From: Streptomyces sp. ST2-7A
Lineage (GTDB): Bacteria > Actinomycetota > Actinomycetes > Streptomycetales > Streptomycetaceae
Direction: 5' to 3'
Assembly: GCF_021390475.1 (NCBI RefSeq)
Contig: NZ_JAJUWS010000011.1
Location: 62,001 to 126,000 of the forward strand
DNA length: 64,000 nucleotides
Positions within the stretch are counted from its first letter, which is position 1, and each line of letters begins with the position of its first letter. The position numbers were made by a program, and so were the translations under genes. Shown in pieces: positions 1 to 10,879 of this stretch. A model generated the notes under the pieces. That model made no database searches, was not told where the DNA came from, and saw nothing but the letters and a program-made list of their open reading frames with translations.

Positions 1-33
1 GAGGGACAAGCTCTGTTCGATGCGGCTGTGGAA

Positions 34-55
34 GAGGCCCTCGCGAGCGGGCCTC
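34..55. terminator. Hairpin beyond the end of brxHI
   Basis: GAGGCCC (34-40) pairs with GGGCCTC (49-55) across an 8-base loop. It lies 60-90 bases past the stop of the leftward brxHI gene and could end that transcript. There is no U-tract, as is usual in high-GC actinobacteria. The window starts just beyond, so a rightward gene ending here cannot be excluded; the first 118 bases otherwise show nothing recognisable. Confidence 0.4.
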
Positions 56-118
56 CCGGCTGGAGAACACGAGGACTGTTGTCCCTGTGCTGGACCTCCG
101 GACTGTCTCCGCGCGTGA

Positions 119-2314
119 TCATGTACCCACGGCGACCTGAAAACGCTTCGGTTCCTCCAGGGCGGCACGGGCGCCGTCGAAGTCGGTGAGGCGGGCGGCC
201 ACGGTGGCCACGGCCAAGCGGTGGGGGAGTGCGGTGGAGAACTTCAACCCCCGGACAGCTCGTTCATCGACCTCCGGCAGGACGAGTGCCGGCGCGGTCC
301 GGGCTGCCTCCACCGCGTCGTGCCACATCCTCGTGGTCAGGTCTTCCCGCAGTCGTACGAACTGGTCCGTTGGGCGCTGGATCGGGTCGGCGACCGACGA
401 GAGGGTCGCGGTCAGCGTCGCGTTGGCCCGGTACCCCGCCCACGTCCACCAGCGCACCTCGTGACCGTGACGGGTCACGATGGTGCCCGCCGGATGAACC
501 GTCTCCGGGGCGTCCTCCTCCCTCCACGTCCCCAGGCACGCCTCGGCCCGGCGAGTGAGGGCGACAGGAGGATCGGTCCCGAGCAGCACCTCACGCATGG
601 CCCTGGTCAGCGCGTGCGACAGTCCACCGGGCGTCCCACCGGACCACTTGGCGATCCCACCCCCTTCGACCGGTTCCACGAAGGCCCGCTTGCGCCCCCA
701 GTCGATGAAGGTCACCTGCCAACTGCGGCCGGCCAGGAGCAGGCGACGAGGACCCGGCCGTTCCTCGGTGAGAACGGCGGGGTCCATCCGGCCGATCTCG
801 GTGCGCCCGGAGAGGACGGTGAACTGGGGTGGCGCGGTGAAGGAAGCGGTCAGTTCGATGAAGTGCCGTCGGCCGAAACGCCGTTCGGCTTCGGAGCCGA
901 TGAACAGCATCCCCTCGTCAGTCTCCAGGAATCCCTCGTCGGTCAGGTACCGCAGGACGGGTGCGGCGGAGGCGTCGAAGGGGGCGAGGCCGTTCCATTG
1001 CTCGGCCCACAGCCGGTCGCCCAGCTTGTGCTCCTGGAGTGTCACCGAGAGCAGTTGCTGCGCGACGAGATGCCGTGGTTCGGGGGGCGGGACGACGGGT
1101 TCGACCCATCCTCGCCCCCACAGCAGGAGCAGGCCGGCGGCCTCCAGCAGGGAGTCCCGGTCGGTGGCCAGGAACAGGCAGTTGCGGGTGGTGTCGGGGC
1201 GGCGTCCGGTGCGTCCCAGGCGCTGCAGGAAGGAGGCGACGGTGCCGGGGGCGTCGATCTGGATGACACGGTCCAGGTCGCCGACGTCGATGCCCAGCTC
1301 CAGAGTGGAGGTGGCCACGATGACGCAGTCGCGTGCCTCGGCGAACGCCTGCTCGGACCGGGCTCGCTCCTCGGCGGAGAGCGAGGCGTGGGAGAGGAAG
1401 ACCGTCACCCCGCGCGCCCGCAGCGCCGCTCCCAGTTCCTCGACCCGCCGTCGGGAGTCGCAGAAGACCAACCGCTTCTCACCGACGTGCAGGGCCGCGA
1501 TGACCTTGGCGGCGTTGGTGAGGGAGCCCACGTGGTCGAGTTCGATCTCCCCGGGTGGTGGGCCCGGAGGAGGGGATGTGGGAGCAGTACTCGTTCCCTT
1601 TCCGCCGTCCGGAACGGCCGGGGCCGCAGGGTTGCCCGGCAGGTCGGGAGCCACGACCCGCCCCGGGCGGCTTCCCGCCCCCGCTCCCTGGAGCCAGGTC
1701 AGTAGCCGAGTCGGGTTGCCCACGGTCGCGGAGAGCCCGATCCGTTGGATGGGGCGTCCCGTCACCCGGGTGAGGCGTTCGAGGACCGCCAGGAGGTGCC
1801 ATCCCCGGTCGTCCCCGGCGAAAGCGTGCACCTCGTCGACGACGACGGCCCGGACACCGCCCAACAGATGGGCGTGGTCCGTCTTCACCCCGATGAGCAT
1901 GGCCTCCAGGGACTCCGGTGTCGTCAGGAGGATGTCGGGCCGTTCGGCACGGATGCGTTGTCGTCGGGATTGGCCGATGTCCCCGTGCCACAGGGCGGCA
2001 CGACGGCCCAACCACTGCGCGTACCGGTCGACACGGGTGATCAGGTTGTTGAGCAGGGCCCTGAGCGGACACAGGTAGAGAACGGAGGTGCCGGACCACC
2101 GCCCCGAGGACATGAGCGAGAGGATCGGCAGGCAGGCGGCCTCGGTCTTGCCGCCGGCGGTGGGGGCGAGCAACAGGGCGTCCTCGCCGTCCATCACGGG
2201 ATCGATGGCGGCGCGTTGCAGCGGCCGGAGATCGGGCCAACCGAGGGTGTTGACCACGTGGTGCAGGATGACGGGATCCAGCCGGTCGATCGGGTCGGTC
2301 GCCCCCGGCATCAC
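119..2314 (-). CDS. brxHI: BREX type 2 helicase BrxHI
   Basis: A 731-residue superfamily 2 DNA helicase of the Lhr-like group, the last gene of the BREX type 2 set. Visible motifs are a Walker A variant APTAGGKT (residues 50-57), the DEVH box at 160-163, a GLSAT motif III near 197 and QRLGRTGRR motif VI near 370. The middle carries a low-complexity Pro/Gly insertion near 220-260. The GTG start at 2314 overlaps the brxD stop (GTGA), with an ATG directly behind it, so translation is probably coupled to brxD. In BREX type 2 this helicase accompanies PglWXYZ and BrxD; its exact role in phage exclusion is not settled. All core helicase motifs look intact. Confidence 0.88.
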   Translation of the reverse strand: MMPGATDPIDRLDPVILHHVVNTLGWPDLRPLQRAAIDPVMDGEDALLLAPTAGGKTEAACLPILSLMSSGRWSGTSVLYLCPLRALLNNLITRVDRYAQWLGRRAALWHGDIGQSRRQRIRAERPDILLTTPESLEAMLIGVKTDHAHLLGGVRAVVVDEVHAFAGDDRGWHLLAVLERLTRVTGRPIQRIGLSATVGNPTRLLTWLQGAGAGSRPGRVVAPDLPGNPAAPAVPDGGKGTSTAPTSPPPGPPPGEIELDHVGSLTNAAKVIAALHVGEKRLVFCDSRRRVEELGAALRARGVTVFLSHASLSAEERARSEQAFAEARDCVIVATSTLELGIDVGDLDRVIQIDAPGTVASFLQRLGRTGRRPDTTRNCLFLATDRDSLLEAAGLLLLWGRGWVEPVVPPPEPRHLVAQQLLSVTLQEHKLGDRLWAEQWNGLAPFDASAAPVLRYLTDEGFLETDEGMLFIGSEAERRFGRRHFIELTASFTAPPQFTVLSGRTEIGRMDPAVLTEERPGPRRLLLAGRSWQVTFIDWGRKRAFVEPVEGGGIAKWSGGTPGGLSHALTRAMREVLLGTDPPVALTRRAEACLGTWREEDAPETVHPAGTIVTRHGHEVRWWTWAGYRANATLTATLSSVADPIQRPTDQFVRLREDLTTRMWHDAVEAARTAPALVLPEVDERAVRGLKFSTALPHRLAVATVAARLTDFDGARAALEEPKRFQVAVGT

Positions 2315-3669
2315 GGTTCCAGGTCGATGTCGTCGGCCGACGCGGAGCGGGAACCGGCCGCCACCGGGGCGGGCGGGGCCGTGGCGAGGTTCCGCTCGAC
2401 ATCGGTGAGTTCCCCGGAGCCCACCGTCAGCCGGTAGTGCCGCCGGGGATCGAAGTCCGGGAACTGGTCGACGCGGTCGAGGACATCGCCCACCAGTTTC
2501 TTCAGGAAGAGCCGGGGCGCGACGCCGACCTTTCCCCCCAGGACCCCGCCGACGGCACCGGCGAGGTCGGCCACGTAATCGTCATCCACCACGGTCCGGA
2601 TCCGTTCGGGTGTCTCGGCCCCCGAGGCGTACAGATCGCGGATTCCCCGACCGAGAGCGGTGAGGGACTCCGGGGTGAACCCCGGCAGACGGAGTTGCAC
2701 GGCACGCGGATTGTCGAAGCGCGGGTCGGTGGTGAAGTCGGTGGCCAGACGTTGGGCCAGCGGTGCGAGGCGCTGCACGCCCTGCGGGCCGTCGTAGAAG
2801 GCGGGGGTGCCGGTGATGACGAGGTAGAGGCCGGGGAAGCGACCGGAGTGCACCTCGTCGATCAGCTGGCGCAGGGCGTTGAGCGCTTTGTCACGGGCGT
2901 CGGAGCGCACGCGTTGCAGGGTCTCCACCTCGTCGAGGACCACGAACAGGCCCCGGTGGCCGGAGTCCCGCAGGATGGTCAGCAGCCCTTGGAGGAAGCC
3001 GAGCGCGCCGAAGTGGTCCAGGTCGCCGCGTACCCCGGCGGATCGGCGGGCGGCGGCGGCCACGTGGGGTTGTCCCCCCAACCAGGCGAGGACCGCTGCC
3101 GCGGTCGCCTCGTCGCCGCCGGCGAGCGCGTTCCGGTACCCGCGCAGCGCGGTGGCGAAGGAGGGGGCGTGTCGGGACACCTCCGCGAGTCGGGCGGTGA
3201 GAAGTCGTTCCACCTCACCGCCCAACTCCTCCTCGGTCGCGCCGGCCGCGAGGACATCCTCCTCCAGCGCGTAGAACCAGGCGTCCACGACGGGGCGCAG
3301 CGCGCTCGGCGGGAAGCTCGGGGTGGACAGTCGCTCGGTCAGGCGCCGGTAGACGGTCTCCAGCCGGTGCAGCGGGGTTTCCGTCTCCGAGACCTGGATC
3401 TCGGAGACGGCGAAGTTGCGCTGTTTGGCGCGTTCGCCGAGCCAGCGGGTGAAGAACGTCTTGCCGGATCCGTACTCCCCCCGTACCGCCTTGAAGACCG
3501 AACCACCGGAGGCGACCGCGTCGAGTTCCGCGTCCAGGGCGGTCTCGAAGCGGTCGAGCCCGGTGGCGAGGAGATCCAGACCGCTCTCGGGCACGGCGCC
3601 GCGTCGCAGCGCGTCGATGGCGGCGCGGCGCCGGGTGGCGGAGACGGGGGAGCGGGGGATCTCGGTCAC
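2311..3669 (-). CDS. brxD: BREX ATP-binding protein BrxD
   Basis: A 452-residue P-loop ATPase. Walker A is EYGSGKT (residues 65-71) and the Walker B segment is LFVVLDEVETL, with acidic residues at 246-247. An arginine-rich C-terminal half fits the BrxD (DUF2791) family, which normally measures about 430-450 residues. The GTG start at 3669 gives the family-like N-terminus. A 202-base gap separates it from pglZ, long enough for its own promoter, and its stop overlaps the brxHI start by four bases. BrxD marks type 2 BREX loci and is thought to work with the BrxHI helicase. The gene appears complete. Confidence 0.88.
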   Translation of the reverse strand: MTEIPRSPVSATRRRAAIDALRRGAVPESGLDLLATGLDRFETALDAELDAVASGGSVFKAVRGEYGSGKTFFTRWLGERAKQRNFAVSEIQVSETETPLHRLETVYRRLTERLSTPSFPPSALRPVVDAWFYALEEDVLAAGATEEELGGEVERLLTARLAEVSRHAPSFATALRGYRNALAGGDEATAAAVLAWLGGQPHVAAAARRSAGVRGDLDHFGALGFLQGLLTILRDSGHRGLFVVLDEVETLQRVRSDARDKALNALRQLIDEVHSGRFPGLYLVITGTPAFYDGPQGVQRLAPLAQRLATDFTTDPRFDNPRAVQLRLPGFTPESLTALGRGIRDLYASGAETPERIRTVVDDDYVADLAGAVGGVLGGKVGVAPRLFLKKLVGDVLDRVDQFPDFDPRRHYRLTVGSGELTDVERNLATAPPAPVAAGSRSASADDIDLEP

Positions 3670-3871
3670 CGGATCATTGTTCCATTCCCGATGCGTCGGT
3701 ACCCCGCTTCCGGATCATCCCCGACCGGGTGTGCCATACCCGAAATCGTGAGTCGGATCGGTGGTGAACCCTCGACTCCCCGCCGTACGGACGGCCCCCG
3801 GCGGTCCGTCGGGATCCCCCGGGTGACCCCGGGGGTGTTCACGGCGGGTCCGGCCGGGAGCCGACGGGGAG

Positions 3872-6856
3872 TCAGGTCAGACCGAACTGCGTCCTCAACA
3901 AAGTGGGATTCAAACGGACGGTCCGGCCGTCAGGGAGGATCTCCAAGACCTGGGCGCCGTCGTGGTTGAGGAGTTGACGCAGAACGGCGGCGAAGCCGTT
4001 CGCCCGGCCGATCGGATAGTCGACGCGTTGGGCCAGAGCGGTCACCGGGAGGGTGCCCCCGGCCTCCAACAGGACCCGAATCGCCTTCTCGACCTTGCCC
4101 ATCGGCGGTTTGCGCGCCAAGAGGTCGATCTGGCTCCCGAACGTCTCCGAGGCGAGCAGCCCTTCGATGAGGACGTCCTCGCGATTCACCACGGTGGGTG
4201 TGACGAGCGCCCCGTCGTTCCCGGTCGCGGGCACCAGGGCGACATCGAACAGCGAGTCCTGGGGACGGTCCGCCCCCTCCTGCCTCCTCGACTGCTTCCG
4301 CCCCTCCTTCCGTCCCTCCTTCCGGGCCTCCGGCCCCGGTACCCCCGCTCGCGGAACCCCGGCCGGGGAGTGGGCCGTCGCCTCCTCGGGGCGGGCTGTC
4401 CCGGAGTCGAGTGCCCACCAGGCCGGCCGCTGGTCGCCCAGCTCCCGCCATCCCGTCGGGGGCTCGGCTCCGAAGGGCAGGAGGACCAGGATCGGGATGG
4501 CGACCTCGGCGAGGGAGGCGCCACCGTGGTAACCGGCCTTGCGCGCGGTGTACCGGGAGTCGGCGTCCCACAGCGCGACGATCGATCCGCCCGGATCGGG
4601 CTCGACCACCCGGGGGCCGCTCAGCGCGACCTCCGCCGGTCCGGTCTCCCCGCCGGGGGCGCGGTGCCGCGCGGACAACGGTGCCCCGGCCTCCACACGG
4701 TTTCCGTGCCGGTCCACCACGTGCCCGTGGTCGCTGGTGATCACCACCGCCATGCCCCGGGTGGCGGCCACCCGCAGCAGGTCGGGGAGGCCGGGGATGT
4801 GCTCCGCCCGCCAGGCGCCGTCGCCCAGTTTCCGTTCCTTGGCGAGTCGGTCGTCGATGGCGTTGAGGACGACGGCCACGTGGGTGCGGTCGTCCGCGAG
4901 GGCCTCGGTGAGAGCGGGGCCGAAGGTCTCCCCGGCGCTGTCGGCCCGCAGGTCCTCCTTGTGGAACAGGGCGGCGGGTGCCCCGCCCCACAGCGGTAGC
5001 GTGGGGAACAGCAGCTTCTCCTCCCGCTGCGCCCCCCGGGTGAGCCGACCGGTGAGGAGCGAGGCGCGGGAGACGACGGTGATCGTCGGAAGCGCGGCGG
5101 CCATCGGGCGCCGCCGGGGGACACCTTCCCGCAGCGGGTCGAACTCGGCCCAGGAGGAACGCAGTTCCTCGCCCAGTTCGGTGGCGATGGCGGCACTCAT
5201 GCCGTCCAGGACCAGCAGCAGGACGCGTCGGTCGCCGGCACCGCGAACCACGGGGCGCACCACGCGCTCCAGGAACGTCTCCACCGTCAGCATGGCGCCG
5301 GGGGCGGTGCCGGCTTCGGTCCAGCCGGCCAGGGCGCGGGCGAACCCGCCGTCGATCCGGTGCCGGTGTTCGCGAACCCGGGCGGCGAGCTTGTCGTAGG
5401 CGGCGGCCAGGACCGGGTCGGGGTCCCCGCCGGCCTCGACGTGTTCCAGGGCGCGGTCCACCCAGCCGGTCTCGGCCATGTGGCGTTCCAACCCGGCGGC
5501 CACGGTGGACGTCTCGGCGGTCGGCCCGCCGGCGGTCCACCGCAGGAGCCGCAGGGCCATGCGGGTGCGTTCGACGCGGGGGCGGGCCTCCGGGGCACGG
5601 GCCCGCAGGTGCGCGGCCAGCTCCCGGATGGCGGCGGCGACCGGCGCGGGTTCGCCGTCGGCCAGGGCCCGTCCCACGACGGTGAAGCGTGCGTCCAGGC
5701 CGGCGGGCAGCAGGAGGCTGGCACGCGCGGCGGTCTCGGCCCCGAGCTGTCGGGCGAGCGTCGAGGCCCGTTCCAGGAGTATCAGGGCGGTTCGGCGGAC
5801 CTCGTGGGCCGCCCCGAGCCCTTCGTCGTCCCGGGTCGCGCCGTCGAGGAGCCCGCGCACGTACTCCTCCGCCGCTCGGCCGAAGGCTCCGGCCAGGGCG
5901 TCGAACCGCTCACCGACCGCCGGCGGGTTCTCGCCGAACCAGCGTTCGGCCCGGCCGCGTGCCGTGTACACGGCGGCGTCGGGCTCGGCCCGCCCCCACA
6001 ACGCCCCGCACACCAGACCGAAGGCCACGGCGTCCGGGCCGTGGCCGGCCTCGACCAGGGCGAGCAGCGTCCGCCCGGCGGCTCCCGCCTGTTCCTCCTC
6101 GCCGAGGAAGGCGACCAACCCCGCGCGTTCGGGGCCCCGCAGCTCCAGCAGGTGTTCGGGACGCCCCGGGGCCAGCGACCAGCCCAGCAGGGTGTGGATG
6201 TCGAGTTCCCCGCCCACTCCCGGGTGGTCGGGGGCGGTGCTTTCCTCCGCGTACCGCCCCAGTCGCAGCCGCCGCAGGGCCAGCGAGGCGAGGGCTGTGC
6301 GCCGGGAGAGCACGTCGCCCACCGGGTGGGGCCAACCACCGGGTGGGGTGGCGTCCAGGAGTGCCTCCGCGGCCCACTTCTCCCGGGTCAGACGCCGGTC
6401 GATCTGCCGGGCGCCGAAGGCGTCCCGCACCAGGTTCCAGTTGTCCACGGTGTCGACGCACCGTTTGTGGACCCGGGCCAGGAGGGCCGGGTCCAGCTCG
6501 TTCTCCTCCCGGTCGGTCAGCACGACGAGGACGGCCGGACCGGTCGCCCCCTCGGCGAAGTGGTCGAGCAGCAGCTCGTGCACGGCCAGGGGGGACGGGG
6601 CCGTCGCCACCCGGAAGCGCGGTCCTTCGCCCCGGGTGGCTTCGGCGGGACCCTCCCACCGCGGCTCGGAGCGCAGCAGCACGGCTCGACGGCGATCCCG
6701 CCCCGCCGCGGAATCGGCGAGCGAGCTCTGTCCGGAGAGGTACCGCAGGACCGTCGTGGTGTTCAACCGGACGAGGGGCGCCCCGACCGTCGTGGCCCCG
6801 ACCCCGCCGGTCGTCCCGCGCGTGCCCGGGGCACCGGTGGTTCCCGTCACGCTCAC
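3872..6856 (-). CDS. pglZ: BREX type 2 phosphatase-domain protein PglZ
   Basis: A 994-residue protein whose central part is the alkaline-phosphatase-superfamily PglZ domain that defines all BREX and Pgl systems. The metal-ligand motif VLDGMS lies at about residue 551 and TSDHGH at about 709, with the intervening AIDDRLAKE segment typical of the family. A C-terminal part (about 900-990) looks like a small winged helix. The GTG start at 6856 overlaps the pglY stop (GTGA), so the pair is translationally coupled. In Streptomyces coelicolor PglZ is essential for phage growth limitation and is toxic without PglX. A charged repeat linker (KEGRKEGRK) sits near residue 845. A second GTG two codons downstream is an alternative start. 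Confidence 0.92.
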   Translation of the reverse strand: MSVTGTTGAPGTRGTTGGVGATTVGAPLVRLNTTTVLRYLSGQSSLADSAAGRDRRRAVLLRSEPRWEGPAEATRGEGPRFRVATAPSPLAVHELLLDHFAEGATGPAVLVVLTDREENELDPALLARVHKRCVDTVDNWNLVRDAFGARQIDRRLTREKWAAEALLDATPPGGWPHPVGDVLSRRTALASLALRRLRLGRYAEESTAPDHPGVGGELDIHTLLGWSLAPGRPEHLLELRGPERAGLVAFLGEEEQAGAAGRTLLALVEAGHGPDAVAFGLVCGALWGRAEPDAAVYTARGRAERWFGENPPAVGERFDALAGAFGRAAEEYVRGLLDGATRDDEGLGAAHEVRRTALILLERASTLARQLGAETAARASLLLPAGLDARFTVVGRALADGEPAPVAAAIRELAAHLRARAPEARPRVERTRMALRLLRWTAGGPTAETSTVAAGLERHMAETGWVDRALEHVEAGGDPDPVLAAAYDKLAARVREHRHRIDGGFARALAGWTEAGTAPGAMLTVETFLERVVRPVVRGAGDRRVLLLVLDGMSAAIATELGEELRSSWAEFDPLREGVPRRRPMAAALPTITVVSRASLLTGRLTRGAQREEKLLFPTLPLWGGAPAALFHKEDLRADSAGETFGPALTEALADDRTHVAVVLNAIDDRLAKERKLGDGAWRAEHIPGLPDLLRVAATRGMAVVITSDHGHVVDRHGNRVEAGAPLSARHRAPGGETGPAEVALSGPRVVEPDPGGSIVALWDADSRYTARKAGYHGGASLAEVAIPILVLLPFGAEPPTGWRELGDQRPAWWALDSGTARPEEATAHSPAGVPRAGVPGPEARKEGRKEGRKQSRRQEGADRPQDSLFDVALVPATGNDGALVTPTVVNREDVLIEGLLASETFGSQIDLLARKPPMGKVEKAIRVLLEAGGTLPVTALAQRVDYPIGRANGFAAVLRQLLNHDGAQVLEILPDGRTVRLNPTLLRTQFGLT

Positions 6857-9800
6857 GGCTCCACCACCCGCCAGGTGATCTCGACGGTGACGCCGGGCTC
6901 GCGCTCGGCCAGTTCGGCGAGCTCGGTCCGCAACTCGGCCACGGAGGCCCCGGCCGCCGCGGCGGTGGTCCGTCGGCCACCGGAGCGGCGCGGTCCGCCG
7001 GCACCGCCGGTCGGGGTCGGTGCCGGCCCGCCGTCGGGGAGGGGCGGGTGGCTGGTGGGGGTGTTCAGCGACACGTCCCCGGCACCGGGCGCGACGGGCG
7101 GGGGCGGGGGAGCGGCGGCGGCGCGGTTGCGCTTCGCCAGCGCCACGACCGCCCGCTGGGTACGGTCCAGCGCCTCCTTCAGGTCGTTGGTCCGCTGATC
7201 GCTCCGGGCGGCGTTGCGCAGGGACTCCAACAGCATCTCCCCCTCGGGTCCCTCCGAGGAGGCGAGGTCGAGGGTCCCCCAGGGCGCCGAGTCGAGCGCG
7301 TGCGCCACCTTCCGCGCCTGCTTGATCGAGGTGCCGAAGCGGTCCGCGCCGACCCCGCCGAAGTCGAAGCCCGCCAGGGCCTCGACGGTCCTGCGCGCCT
7401 CGGCCGCGCCCTGCCCGGGGGAACCCGCCAGGACGGTCAGCAGCTCCACGGCCCGCCGTGCGATCGCCGGCCGACCGGTCTCCTCGGTCTCGTCGAGCCC
7501 CAGGAAGTCGGAGTGCCGTTCCAGTTGGGTCACCAGCTCGCGGGCGTCGTCCCGGTGCCTTCCGGCCTGTTCGCCGATCAGCCGGGCGAACTGGTTGACC
7601 ATGCGTCCGCGCCGCAGCGTGGGGGCGGTCTCCCCGAACAGGGCGGTGAACCGCTGCCGCGCGTTCTCCCAGTCCTCCGGGGAGGGCAGGGGCTGGCTGC
7701 GCAGCGCGTCGTACTCCTTGATCTCGTTCAGGGCGGGCGGGGGATCCAGCGGGGTTCCGGCGCGTACCCACACCCGGTCGTCCATCTCGGCGAAGGAGGC
7801 GACGACGAGTCGGACGAGGAAGTCGGGAAGCCCTCGCGGGGTCGGACGATCGGTCCAGTCGGTGAGGGTGATCAGGCTCAGATCACCGGTCACGCCCTCC
7901 TCGCGGGAGAGCTGTCGGAAGTGATCGGCCCAGTGGTGCGACAGTTCGAAGTACGCCTCCTTCTGCGTGCCCAGCCGGAGGGGGCCCGCCACCCGACGCA
8001 TCAGGGCCCGTTCGGGGGCGGGGACCTCCGCGCGCCCGTCCCGGGCCTCGGCGGCGGCCCGCACGTGCGCGAAGACCTTCCGGGCGTCACCGACCTTGAC
8101 GACGGTCCCGGTGTTCTCGGGGTCGAGGTCCGGGTGGTCGGGGTACTGGCTCGCGAGCAGTCTGCCCGCGATGTGCCGCAGGCCGTCCCGCATGGAACGG
8201 CCGAAGGACAGGGTCAGCCCGTCGACCTCGCGCAGGGACACCAGGTGGTCGTCGAAGCCGACCCCCACGTCACCGGGCTTCTTCTCCGCGAGCCCGTACG
8301 CCTGCTTGAAGGCACCGAGGACGTTCTTGAGCAGGGATTCGCGCTGGGTCTCCAGCATGCCCTTGGCGCGGGCCCGGTTGTCGGGGTTCAGGTGACCGGC
8401 GTACTGGGCGTCGAACCGTTGGTCGTCGGCCAGGGCCCTGTCGATGACGACCAGGCGGCGGAAGTCGGCGTACCGCTGCTTGGAGAGGTGGGTGGGCAAC
8501 CAGGCGACGGTGCGCGACGGCTCTCCCTGCCGCTCCCGCAGCCGCCGCATGCGGTTGGCGTCCTCGACGGGACCGTACTCGCTCTCGTCGAACGGGAGAT
8601 CGACCACGATCCGCCAGGATCCCTCCTGCGCGGGCGCGAGGTCGTGGTCGGGCAGTTCGTCCCGGTCCGCGACGTTGCCGAAGGCGATCTCGACGGCGCG
8701 TTCGGTGCCCCGCCACACGAACCGCATCTCGTCCTGCAACTGTCCCTGTTGAAGGTCCAGCTCCTCGACGAGCAGGCGCTTGGCGAGGGACTGCCGGTTG
8801 CCGGGGTTGTCGTTGACGCCGGCGTTGGCGAGGACGGAGTCCACGTCGACACCCGAGAGCTCCAACCGGACACCCGGGTTGGTGTCGGTACCGGTCTCCT
8901 TGATCTCGGGGAAGCGGCCGGCCCACTCGGCCACCTTGTTCTTCAGGATGCCGTACTCGCGGCCGGGGATCGGGGCGACCACCGAGCCGTAGTTCAGGGC
9001 GGACAACCGGCGGATCGTCAGGTCGGAGAGGGCCGGGACGCTGGGCGCGAGCGCCGACAGCAGGAGGGTGCCGATGATCCGGTTGTCCCCGATGAACTGC
9101 TGGATCCGGCCGCGCGACTGCGGGTCGGTGACCTCGCCGGGGCGGTTGGTGTACCGCTCGACGTCCTCCTCCGACACCTGGTGCGTGGTCAGCAGGTAGG
9201 GCCGCAGCTTGCCCCGGTAGAGCTTGTCGGCGGCCTCGAAGACCACCTTCAGGCTGTCGGTGAACGGCCGGTCGCCGCCTGTCGCGATCAGCTGGTACAG
9301 GTCGCCGACCGGGATCAGGTCGCCCAGCCGCAGTCCCTCCCGGTGCTTGGCGAGGAGTTCACCCATCAGCTTCATGCCGGTCCGGTTGCGCTGGAGCGCG
9401 GAGGAGACGTGTACGAGGGTCTCCATGAAGGCGGGGGAGAACGGATAGGTGAGCCGGAAGCTCTCCTCGTCCGCGCCGACCCCGCTCGCGCCCCGGTCGG
9501 AGCCCAGCAGGGTGTCCCACACCTCCTGGCGGACCTTGCGGGTCTTCTCGAACTCCGCGTCGATGAGGGCGCGGGCCTCCTCGTCCCGGGGCCTCAGCAG
9601 CCGGGCGTGCGCGACCTGCGGGAGGTTGCGGTCCTCCAGGGTGATCTTGTCGAACCGTCCCGAGGCCAGGTTGAGGCTGTCCTGGAGGGACGCCTCCGCC
9701 ACCCCGAAGACCTCCTCGCCGACCAGTTCCCGCAGGTCGCGCTGGCGGGCGATGAAGGAGACGACGGGGACGGCGCGGCGGGAGTCGCCGCCCTCCACGA

Positions 9801-10752
9801 AGTTGGTGATCTTGCTCGCCTCCCGGGCCACGAACCTCTGGTCGTGGATGAGGGTGGCCAGCCACAGGATCAGCTCGTCGAGGAACAGGATCAGCCCGTC
9901 GTAACCCAGTGCCCTGGCGTGGGCGGCGATCACGGACAGGCCGGCGTCGAGGGAGACGAATCCGTGCTCGTCCTCGGCCGCGTTCCGCGCGAAGCCCGGC
10001 AGCAGGTGGGTGCTCGCGTCCTGCACCAGTCGGGCCCGCAGCTCGGACGGCGTGGACGGGTTCACCAGGTTGAGGGCCGACTCCCCGCCGTGCGCCTCCT
10101 CGGCGTCCATGGCGGTGTCGAGCAGTTGGGGACTCCAGCGGAACGGCTCGCCCCACTCGTCCTCCTCGTCCCCGGCCCCACCCCCGTCGGCCGCCCCCAG
10201 GCCGGCGATGACGGCCTCGTCGCCCATGCGGGTGCGCATCGCCCGGATGTCCTGGAAGAGGGTGTCGGTGCGGTACACCTGCGGAGTCGGGGCCTCCGGG
10301 TGCAGCTCCTTGACGTGCCGGACGTACCCGCCCAGGACCCGCTGCTCCAGGGACTTGGCGCCGAGCATGTGGTACGGCACGAGCAGGAACCGCTTCCCGT
10401 CCGTGCCGAGCCACTCGTGCCGGGTGAGCACCGGGTCCAGGTCCCGCCGGGCCCGGGCGGCGGGGCTGCCGCTCAACAGCGCGTGGAGCACTGCCATGAA
10501 GTGCGACTTACCGGAACCGAAGGAGCCGTGCAGGTACGCGGCCTTGGAGGTGTGGCCGTCCAGCGCGGCCCGGATCAGGCCGAGCGCCTCGTCGAAGTTC
10601 TCCAGCAGCCGCTCCGTGACCACGTAGTCCCGCAACGCCCGCTCGGCGCCCCCCGGGGAGGTCGCCTCGGACAGCTTGAGGACGAAGTCCGAGGTGGAGA
10701 TGGACTCCTTGATGTCGATGACATCGCGGAGCAGGGGTGGCTGCTGGGCCAT
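6853..10752 (-). CDS. pglY: BREX type 2 ATPase PglY
   Basis: A 1,299-residue P-loop ATPase related to BrxC. The N-terminus carries Walker [11 protein letters not shown] (residues 75-84), and a Walker B-like stretch [14 protein letters not shown] follows near residue 280. The rest is long and largely helical, ending in a Pro/Ala linker and a short C-terminal domain. Length and motif layout match PglY of S. coelicolor. The ATG at 10752 starts the gene; the stop overlaps the pglZ start. It follows the DUF2075 gene by 127 bases on the same strand, so it may have its own promoter or be read from the cassette. PglY needs ATP hydrolysis for phage resistance in S. coelicolor. Confidence 0.92.
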   Translation of the reverse strand: MAQQPPLLRDVIDIKESISTSDFVLKLSEATSPGGAERALRDYVVTERLLENFDEALGLIRAALDGHTSKAAYLHGSFGSGKSHFMAVLHALLSGSPAARARRDLDPVLTRHEWLGTDGKRFLLVPYHMLGAKSLEQRVLGGYVRHVKELHPEAPTPQVYRTDTLFQDIRAMRTRMGDEAVIAGLGAADGGGAGDEEDEWGEPFRWSPQLLDTAMDAEEAHGGESALNLVNPSTPSELRARLVQDASTHLLPGFARNAAEDEHGFVSLDAGLSVIAAHARALGYDGLILFLDELILWLATLIHDQRFVAREASKITNFVEGGDSRRAVPVVSFIARQRDLRELVGEEVFGVAEASLQDSLNLASGRFDKITLEDRNLPQVAHARLLRPRDEEARALIDAEFEKTRKVRQEVWDTLLGSDRGASGVGADEESFRLTYPFSPAFMETLVHVSSALQRNRTGMKLMGELLAKHREGLRLGDLIPVGDLYQLIATGGDRPFTDSLKVVFEAADKLYRGKLRPYLLTTHQVSEEDVERYTNRPGEVTDPQSRGRIQQFIGDNRIIGTLLLSALAPSVPALSDLTIRRLSALNYGSVVAPIPGREYGILKNKVAEWAGRFPEIKETGTDTNPGVRLELSGVDVDSVLANAGVNDNPGNRQSLAKRLLVEELDLQQGQLQDEMRFVWRGTERAVEIAFGNVADRDELPDHDLAPAQEGSWRIVVDLPFDESEYGPVEDANRMRRLRERQGEPSRTVAWLPTHLSKQRYADFRRLVVIDRALADDQRFDAQYAGHLNPDNRARAKGMLETQRESLLKNVLGAFKQAYGLAEKKPGDVGVGFDDHLVSLREVDGLTLSFGRSMRDGLRHIAGRLLASQYPDHPDLDPENTGTVVKVGDARKVFAHVRAAAEARDGRAEVPAPERALMRRVAGPLRLGTQKEAYFELSHHWADHFRQLSREEGVTGDLSLITLTDWTDRPTPRGLPDFLVRLVVASFAEMDDRVWVRAGTPLDPPPALNEIKEYDALRSQPLPSPEDWENARQRFTALFGETAPTLRRGRMVNQFARLIGEQAGRHRDDARELVTQLERHSDFLGLDETEETGRPAIARRAVELLTVLAGSPGQGAAEARRTVEALAGFDFGGVGADRFGTSIKQARKVAHALDSAPWGTLDLASSEGPEGEMLLESLRNAARSDQRTNDLKEALDRTQRAVVALAKRNRAAAAPPPPPVAPGAGDVSLNTPTSHPPLPDGGPAPTPTGGAGGPRRSGGRRTTAAAAGASVAELRTELAELAEREPGVTVEITWRVVEP

Positions 10753-10879
10753 GGACGATCTCGCTCTCCGACGGGCGGCGGCAACGGGCTGGTCCGATCG
10801 TATGGCGTTGATCCGCCGCCCGATGCCCCTTTTCGACCATCGGCACCGGGCGACGGGCGCCGGGAGGGGCCGGGCCGCC

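Noticed and set aside
1..180. Tail of a rightward gene at the left edge
   Set aside because: A frame is open from base 1 to about 180 but runs antisense into brxHI and has no recognisable motif.
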